A DNA stretch of 64,000 nt, from the NCBI GenBank assembly GCA_038503035.1, contig JAVSML010025530.1:146501-210500 (forward strand), read 5' to 3'. The notes under the pieces are model-generated. The model did not search any database, was not told the DNA's origin, and saw only the letters and a program-made list of their open reading frames with translations. Origin of the DNA: Crocodylus rhombifer. Lineage: Eukaryota > Chordata > Crocodylia > Crocodylidae. Position numbers and translations under genes: made by a program. Of this stretch, positions 57,436-64,000 are shown piece after piece (the stretch's first letter is position 1; every line of letters starts with the position of its first letter).

Positions 57436-57439
57436 ATAA

Positions 57440-57475
57440 CGGAGATACATAGATATATCTATATAGATAGATATA
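57440..57475. repeat. Short GATA/TATC microsatellite
   Basis: Reads 'agatatatctatatagatag', partly self-complementary. Confidence 0.85.
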
Positions 57476-59620
57476 GCTACTGCCATGTGAGCACCCTCCC
57501 CCCATCTATATACATATAACTTTCATTATTTATAACTTTTGCTTTTAAATGACCCAGCCCTTGGCTACTTCTACTAACATCTGCTTTGGAACCTGCCAGC
57601 CAACACACAGCATTTGCTTTTAATTAATACAAACTTGTTTCATCTTTGAGTCCATGCTGGTTCCCCATCCCAGACCACTGACTTCCTTACTGCAGTGACG
57701 AGAACATCCCTTGCAGCCATGACAATGTCCGTTTGTAAGACTGTACATCCCACAGCAAAATCCCAGGCAGACACAAACTGCCATCATTTGGTAATTGGTC
57801 CAGCCAGAGTGCAGGCTTGCAGGTCTAACTAGCTGGTTATCATCAGCCTGTTAGAGCCTTTTTCCTTGCAGAGAATAACACATTTATGGAACAGCTCCCT
57901 TCTCCTTATCTGCTGGGATTTTCCATCCTGTCTTGTTACAGCTCTCAGGTGTGACAACATATTTCCAGCTTGCAGACTGAGTGTTAGATCGTGAGAAACA
58001 GGCATGGAAGCCATCAGTAACCAAGGCTATTAAAAATACCCTGAATTTCCCTGCTGGTGCTCGGAACAAGACAGGGGTCATGAGGAGGCCCGAAACTGGG
58101 GGCTGACCTCATCTGGAAAAATACTCCAAAAACAAAAACATCTTGCATATTCCAGCTAATCAGCTGCCTCCTCTGGTGTGCTGAGGCTGTGCATTGAAGG
58201 ATGGTTCAGTTCTTCCAGTGTTCAAATGGCAATGAATGAAAAATAGTCACCTAATTATTTTAGGCTACTTTGACAGCCTTTATTCTTGGAGGAGTTGCCT
58301 ATTTTTCCATCCACCTTTCAAGAAAACTCACAAATGATAAACTTTTCGCTGATCTTCAGTAGAAGAAGTGGGCCAGCACCAAGCACAGGCTGTGACTGGC
58401 ACAAGAAGTCATGGCGGGTGAGGGGCTTCCTCCTGGCTGGGAACAGAAGTTGGGCTACTAAGTGAAAGTTAAACATGAAAATACAATAATAATCCAGAGT
58501 AGAGAGGTCTGCCAGACATTAAATGAGGTGGGGACAATGTGGGAATGAGAACGAGAGAGAGTAGCTATGTCAGTGGCCATGGCTAGAGCAGATGCTCAAC
58601 ACCTCTAGCCCTACCAAAGTCTTCTGGCAGTTGATCACACTTTTGTGTTTCATTAAATCTGACTTCTCTGGATTGCCTGCTGAACTTTGTGTCACTCGGG
58701 GTAGATCCTCAACTGGTGTAAACTCTCATGTGGGGTAAAGTGTCATAGCTCCACTGAAAAGAACTTGTTCAAGCTGAGAACGTGCCCAAGTCCATGAAAC
58801 TCGGGCTCTTACTTTGAAGGGCAGTACTTAGAAAGTTGAATCTGATCCTGTCATCTGTCAGAGCAGGCAGGGGGAAGGAATGCATCAGTGTCAGATGGAA
58901 ATCGTGGCTTGATTCTGGACAAAATTAAATCCCTGCATTTGGAAATAAACCATGGTAACACAAAATATGCAGAGAGTCAGGCTGGGTTTTCAGTACTGAA
59001 AACACCAGGCCCCTCTTGGCAGCCTGCAAAGAGGATATTAGTCAGATTCAGACATGGTTTTCTTTGTTTTATTGAAGGATAAATAATTATGTGTGCTGAG
59101 ATATTCCAGACCCATGTTAACAGAGTTGTGTGTGAACCACCCCATAGAATACTGTGAAGACAGGGAAAGCCAAGCCCTGTTCCAAACATCGTGCTGATCG
59201 GCGTCTTCATTTTTAACAACCATCCAAAAGTTTATTCAAAACTTAACTGACATTCTAACATCTGGAAATTAAACTCAGTAAGAGTGAGCTTCCTTAACAT
59301 GGCAGGGATGGAAGATTAAGGAACCAGTTCAGTGTTTATCATGCGCCTTCCTCTAGGGGCTGGTCCACATCCAAGGATAATAGCCTACCACTGCTTCCAA
59401 CTGTTGCCACGGTTTGGCTGCATCCTTTTCCCAATTGTCATTAAGCAGGGATCAGGGGATTGGTCTCTGCTAATCCGATCTGTTAATTTCTTGGAGTTTC
59501 TCAGTCTGCATCCAAGGCTTTTCCCAGGCTGTGAGCAGGAAGCAGTGCTGCGATGAAAAGCTGGGCAGTAGGCAAAGGCCTAAACATCGACGTGTCCAGG
59601 ACAGTTCTTTTAAATCAATT
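57476..59620. other. Noncoding stretch, nothing recognised
   Basis: Near 58700 'gatcctcaactggtgtaaac' resembles a dispersed sauropsid repeat phrase. Frames are all below 85 codons. Confidence 0.5.
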
Positions 59621-59902
59621 CACTCATTTTTCTTCTGGGGCCAACTCTGTGTTTGTGTAAGCAGATGGATCTGCTCTGTGAAGTCAATGGAGCTGCTCAT
59701 GCTTACATCATTGATAGTAATGGGAGGGAGCATGGTTAGGATACTAATAACAAGATGTATGATATATATGTTCTTGTTATTAGTATCCTAACCACGTTCT
59801 CATTACTATCAATGATGCAAGTGTGAGTAGCTCCACTGGCTTCACAGAGCAGTTGCATCTGCTTACACAAGCACCGTGTTTGCCCCAAAAGAAAAATGAG
59901 TG
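59621..59902. repeat. Long imperfect palindrome (about 133-nt arms, 16-nt loop)
   Basis: The left arm 59621-59755 and right arm 59772-59902 are reverse complements at roughly 87 percent by eye, with one 4-base gap. Innermost, 'tggttaggatactaataaca' pairs perfectly with its mirror. Both arms carry the 'gtgaag.ca.tggagct.ctca' phrase of a dispersed repeat seen elsewhere in the window, so the structure may be two copies inserted or duplicated head to head. As RNA it would form one long hairpin. No coding content. Confidence 0.95.
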
Positions 59903-59919
59903 ACTATGTATATATGCCT

Positions 59920-60020
59920 CAATTCCCCAACAGTGAAACAGGAGTAATGCTACTGATCTCCTTTGTAAAGCACTTGGAGATCAATAGATGGAAAACCCTA
60001 CGTAAGAGCTACATATCAAA
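59920..60020 (+). repeat. MIR-type SINE relic, 3' half
   Basis: Contains 'gcctcaattccccaacagtg', 'acaggagtaatgctactgat' and 'tttgtaaagcacttggagat', the MIR 3' block with the 'aaagc.cttgg' phrase. Confidence 0.85.
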
Positions 60021-60478
60021 TATGACACATTTATGTAAATCTTTGCAGACTTTGATTCACACTGGGGATAACTGACTCTGCCCTACGCAGTGGCAGTTAT
60101 AAACCACAGCACACGCTGACCCACTTAGAAGGTGAAATCATCCTTCTGATCTCTATCTTTGATACTCCGAAGATGTGCAACTAAACCGTGGGCAAGGGGT
60201 CAACATGTAGCACAAGCACGCTTTCAGGCCAAAAACTCACTTAAATTATAACACCATTTCCACCCCCCCCTACTAGATGCAAAAAATGATGGCTCTGGAT
60301 TATCCAAGTGTTCTTGGATAGCTCAGAAAAATATGCAAAATATGAACATCCTGCCTCATCCAAATGATCTGCTCCAAGTTCTCCCAGTGGAGGTTACTCC
60401 TTTTTATTAAAAAAAAGAAAGAAAATCCAACTGAAATCTTGCTTTAATTTTCTTTTGGCCTAATACACCATACACACT
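60021..60478. other. Noncoding stretch, nothing recognised
   Basis: Contains a C8-type run near 60265 and A7 near 60411; nothing else. Confidence 0.55.
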
Positions 60479-60842
60479 GGTCGTGTCTACATGAGCATTT
60501 ACGTCAGCTTACATTTACTGCGCAGTAAGTTACTGTGCAGTAAGTGGGAATAGGCAGGTATTATGTAGGCAGGTACCTACACATGCAGGTATTAAAGCAC
60601 ATTATTGCTGTGTGCGGTCTTTGTACCAAAGTTAGTCCCAAGTCTGTCCACGCATACGGTGTTACTGCTCAGTAAGGCATCTACACGTGCAGTACTGCCC
60701 AATAACTAATCAGGTATCAAATTTATGCTCAAGGTGGTGTAAGTCACCATATTTACTGTGTAGTACGGGTGTGCACGTGTACACCCATACTACGCAGTAA
60801 TTTCCATTACTGTGCAGTAAATGTGCATGTGTAGAAGTACCC
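60479..60842. mobile_element. Family B MITE, copy 5
   Basis: The left end is 'ggtcgtgtctacatg' and the right end in reverse is 'gggtacttctacacatg'. The interior repeats 'ttactgcgcagtaagt', 'tactgtgcagtaagt' and mirror versions, giving several nested palindromes. At 364 bases it is one of the two long forms. Confidence 0.8.
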
Positions 60843-60929
60843 AGAGTAACACGTGGTCACAGCAAAGGAAGGAAAGAAGTAAAAGCCCTGACCTACCTCA
60901 GTTACACTTTTGCTACTTTGAATTGAGGC

Positions 60930-61035
60930 AAAGCCCTTGTTCTTGTTACTTGTTTGTACTGCACTTAGCCCACCAGGGCCCTGACTTGGCCTCTAGGTTC
61001 TACCTTAGGGAGTAAGCAAATACTCATCATAATAA
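60930..61035 (+). repeat. Old dispersed repeat of the 'gcacttagcccaccagggcc' type
   Basis: Reads 'gtttgtactgcacttagccc' followed by 'ctctaggttctacctt' and 'catcataata', the same amniote repeat tail as at 43780 but better preserved. Confidence 0.6.
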
Positions 61036-64000
61036 GCAGAAAAATTTGAACACAGGTCTTCTTGACGTTATGTTCCAGAAATACTCTCTGCTGTTTCAGC
61101 AATCCACCCTATGGCGAGAGTCCATGCCAGATCTGCTCACCACCTCAGTGGGACCAAGGGTTGCTCCAAACCCCAGTGAAGTGCATATTAAAGCTTGCAT
61201 TCAACAAGCTTTGGCTCAAGCTAGAGGAGGTGCCTTAGGCTTTGTGCTGGCTGACTGAAGAACAGGAAATTCACCCTGCTTTGCTTAGTGTAGCTTCAGG
61301 TGCGTCTCGGGGAACAAGGTGAGATCACGTAGTCACTGCAGCCAGAGCCCTCACAGAGCAGCACTTCTCCACTACTGCTGGCACCTTGCAGCACAATGCA
61401 CCACTAGCACCCTCTGCTTTTAGTCACATTCCCCACAGTCTCTTCCTTTTGACCTTGGCTGCATACAAACTAGCTTATAGGGGTGCAGAAGCCCATGGTA
61501 GACCCCTAGTCCTTCCTCCTGCAAATGGTTATAGACTGCTTTACTTTGTCCAATTGAGTCATCCTACTGGTGTCACTGGGACTACTCATCAATGCAAAGT
61601 TAAGCTCAGGCGTACTGGTTTGCAGGGTAGGGACCGCAGATATTTTCTTGAGTCATTTAGTGGAATGTGCTCTTTTTTACCTAAAAATCTGTCATTGCAA
61701 AACCCCTTCTCCAAAGGACCCTGCTGATGCGTGCATTGATTTGGCCTCACCTAGACAATGTTCTCAGAAATGAACTGCCCCTTTCTTCCTTCCCAGTCCC
61801 CCCCCCCCCAATCTCTAGAAGTGATTTATGATCTTTTTGCACAGTGTAATCTGCATTTCTATTGCCTGCCAGAGCTAATGAAGCATGTAGAAACCTGACA
61901 AGATTGGCCAGTCTCACTCATTCGCATGTTTCTTTTTCCTTGTCAACCTCCTACGCTGCCAAAAAAGTGAAGGGCTGAAAGCCATGATTCACGGAGGAGG
62001 TTATGAAAGTGCTTTTTTTCCTTTGTAGGGAAAAGGTGCTCCCATCCTTTCCTTCTAGATGTGGTGTCTGATTTGCACCCTATCCCCGTATGGCTGTGGC
62101 TGCTGCTTTATTGCTCTCCCTCCTGTTGCAATAGTAATTGCACATGTAAAATGGGACTTGTAAATCAAACTCTTTCTGAGGGAAAAGTAAATCTCAGCAC
62201 AGCAAAGTGAATTTACTGGCAAGGTAGACTCAAGCTAGGTCGCATAGATACAACATGGGGCTGGATTTCAAAGTTCAGTGATATCTGACTTGCAGGTTTA
62301 CTTGGGCCCATTATCAAGGCCCTAATTCTGCTACTCAGACTTAGGCTGAATAGAGGTCTTAGTCACAGATCCAGGAAAGCACTTAAGCCCATTCATAAAT
62401 TTAAACATTTGAGTAATTGCCCTGATTGTTCTGTGACTACTCACATGCATCCAACAGTGTTTCTAAGCCAAGGCCTCACCATGAAAGAGTCTTTCTGAAG
62501 CACCATGAATCGTAAGTATTCAAAAATCATGAGTTATGTTTCCCCTGCTCCAAATTACGAGACTGGTTTCAGAATCATGAAAATCTAGAAAATACTTTTG
62601 GGGTTAATTTATTTGCCTTCTGGGTTGTGAACCTTTGGGGCTGATGATAGCCATGAGAGCTAGAAACTTCTTTGATTTAAAAAGAAAACTGAGATTCGCA
62701 CCTAATCCTGTGTCTCTGGGTCTGGAGGCTTTAAGAAAAATCACCAAATATTGAGGGACCCACAATAAAAAAGACAGAAGTTGGCAAGGTTGCTCTTAGC
62801 ATTTGAAAGTATCCAGGATTTGAGTCTGAGATCAAAGGCTTAATAGACCCTGAGCTGCATTCTAGTAGCTGAAATTGGGGTTGTAAAATAAGGGGGAAGT
62901 AGTTTGAATTGCCGGTTTCCAATAATTCACACCCTTCCTTCCTTCTAGACTGCTTGCATGAGTTGGGAATCTGCAAAGCTGCAGTGTTGTGCTGATATTT
63001 TTCATTTAAATACATTTGCTAAAATCTGTATTTGCAAGTCAGCTCTGGCCTCAGAGTTCAAATATCCTCACCAGAAATGCACATGGGGAATCCACTTACC
63101 CATTACTCAAAGAGTCCCTCACCCCTGTTTTTTGCAGCATGTTTTTTAATTTCAGCCTTTGGCCAGTAAAGAGAAATGGACTCCTGCAACTAATTAGGGC
63201 AGATGAATGGAACAGAGGGGAGCATCTTCAGAGAAGCATAATCAGCTCTTTAAAAATGGGCTGGTTTCATTTTTTTTCTAGCTTTCTGGCTACCTGGGAG
63301 GCACCATGCCGTTCCAGTTTGTCCTTCTGTGATCCAACTGGGTGCTTACATTTCCCCTTCCCAAATGCAGTGCAACAACTTTATCAAACTGTCAAGCAGT
63401 TAAAATCCAAAATTCTGCAAAAGTTGGCTTAAAAAAATAACAAAAATTGTTTTTAATACATGCAATCATTTAATCAACTAAAATCAATTATGAGGTTTTT
63501 AGGGGTTTTTTTTGGTTGCAGGCAGCGGGGGCCAGTTAAACTTGCTGTTCCAAGGTTGGAAATAGAGCTACAACAGGACTTGCAGGTATTATTGTCATTA
63601 CTTTGTCTCTCCCTACCCCACACAGGCCCATTCCTGCCCCATCCATATATTACACCTAGTCTTTACGCTATAAGGACTGTGACTAGGATTGTCATTTACT
63701 CTGGCATTAAGCTGAACTTGTGCTTAAGCACCTTTGAATACCACTAAAGAATCCCACGGGTTTTGTTTTTGGCATTTTCTAATATCCCCTTCTGTTCCCA
63801 GGCAGCCCTTGTTCTGTTCCATGAGTCTGAACTCCTCTTTTTTCTTTAGCTAAGCAGGAAAAGGGCCCTATTAGGTGACTAATATACAAGGAAAGGTAAC
63901 CGGGAATAGCATTTAAAATACACCTCCCCTTGCTCGCCCCTTTTCATTCTGGCGGTACCCATTATACTTCCTAGAGCCTGAGCTCTTGCACGACTGCAAC
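61036..64000. other. Noncoding stretch to the window end
   Basis: No supported gene or named repeat. The largest frame (63016-63432, plus, 138 codons) has no domain, and another frame overlaps it in a different phase. A C10 run lies near 61799-61809. Confidence 0.5.

Overview
This window looks like intergenic or intronic DNA from a non-avian sauropsid, most likely a crocodilian, with a turtle as the alternative. The evidence is indirect. CR1-type non-LTR retrotransposons are the dominant LINEs, with at least nine fragments of several subfamilies. Ancient MIR-type SINE relics are still readable at roughly ten places. There are many short non-autonomous DNA transposons with inverted ends. No Alu or mammalian L1 is visible. 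I found no protein-coding exon of a host gene, no tRNA, rRNA or other structured RNA gene, and no CRISPR-like array. Nearly all open frames are short and fall in unique noncoding DNA, in CA/TG microsatellites, or in transposon remnants.

Layout. Positions 1-2420 hold the longest element: a 5'-clipped, frameshifted CR1 copy reading rightward, with endonuclease, reverse-transcriptase and C-terminal remnants and its 3' tail. From 2.4 to 21 kb there is mostly unique noncoding DNA with MIR relics, a CA-rich microsatellite (6.3 kb), a 1.1-kb inverted-end element (family A, 7755-8859), two copies of a foldback-like MITE (family B, 11.35 and 13.7 kb) and a purine/G-run tract (10.5 kb). A 32-bp minisatellite lies at 21.5 kb, a compound AT/AG/GATA microsatellite at 25 kb, and an AGAC microsatellite containing a 10-N assembly gap at 29.8 kb. 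From 33 to 47 kb the window is a repeat-on-repeat neighbourhood: several CR1 3' ends, a GC-rich element with inverted ends (33707-34373), family B copies, an RTE-like reverse-transcriptase tail (36.5 kb), a second family A copy next to a CR1, and two copies of a hAT-like element (family D). A 133-bp inverted repeat pair (40.1 and 44.5 kb) brackets part of this. From 50 to 57 kb there is a textbook 168-bp hAT MITE with a perfect 8-bp duplication, a probable solo LTR (52902-54557) with tandem repeats, and two stacked CR1 copies. Near 59.7 kb lies a 282-bp imperfect palindrome able to fold into one long hairpin. The last 3 kb hold nothing recognised.

How it works together: there is no operon or pathway here. 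The window is a record of layered transposon insertions in slowly decaying DNA. I did not find convincing evidence of a new biological system. The strongest items for a second look are the long hairpin at 59621-59902, the all-transition inverted repeat pair, the MITE family with conserved ends but divergent palindromic interiors, the RTE tail that is still open, and the repeat-bearing LTR. Boundaries of most repeats were set by eye and are accurate to about 5-30 bases unless target duplications are given.
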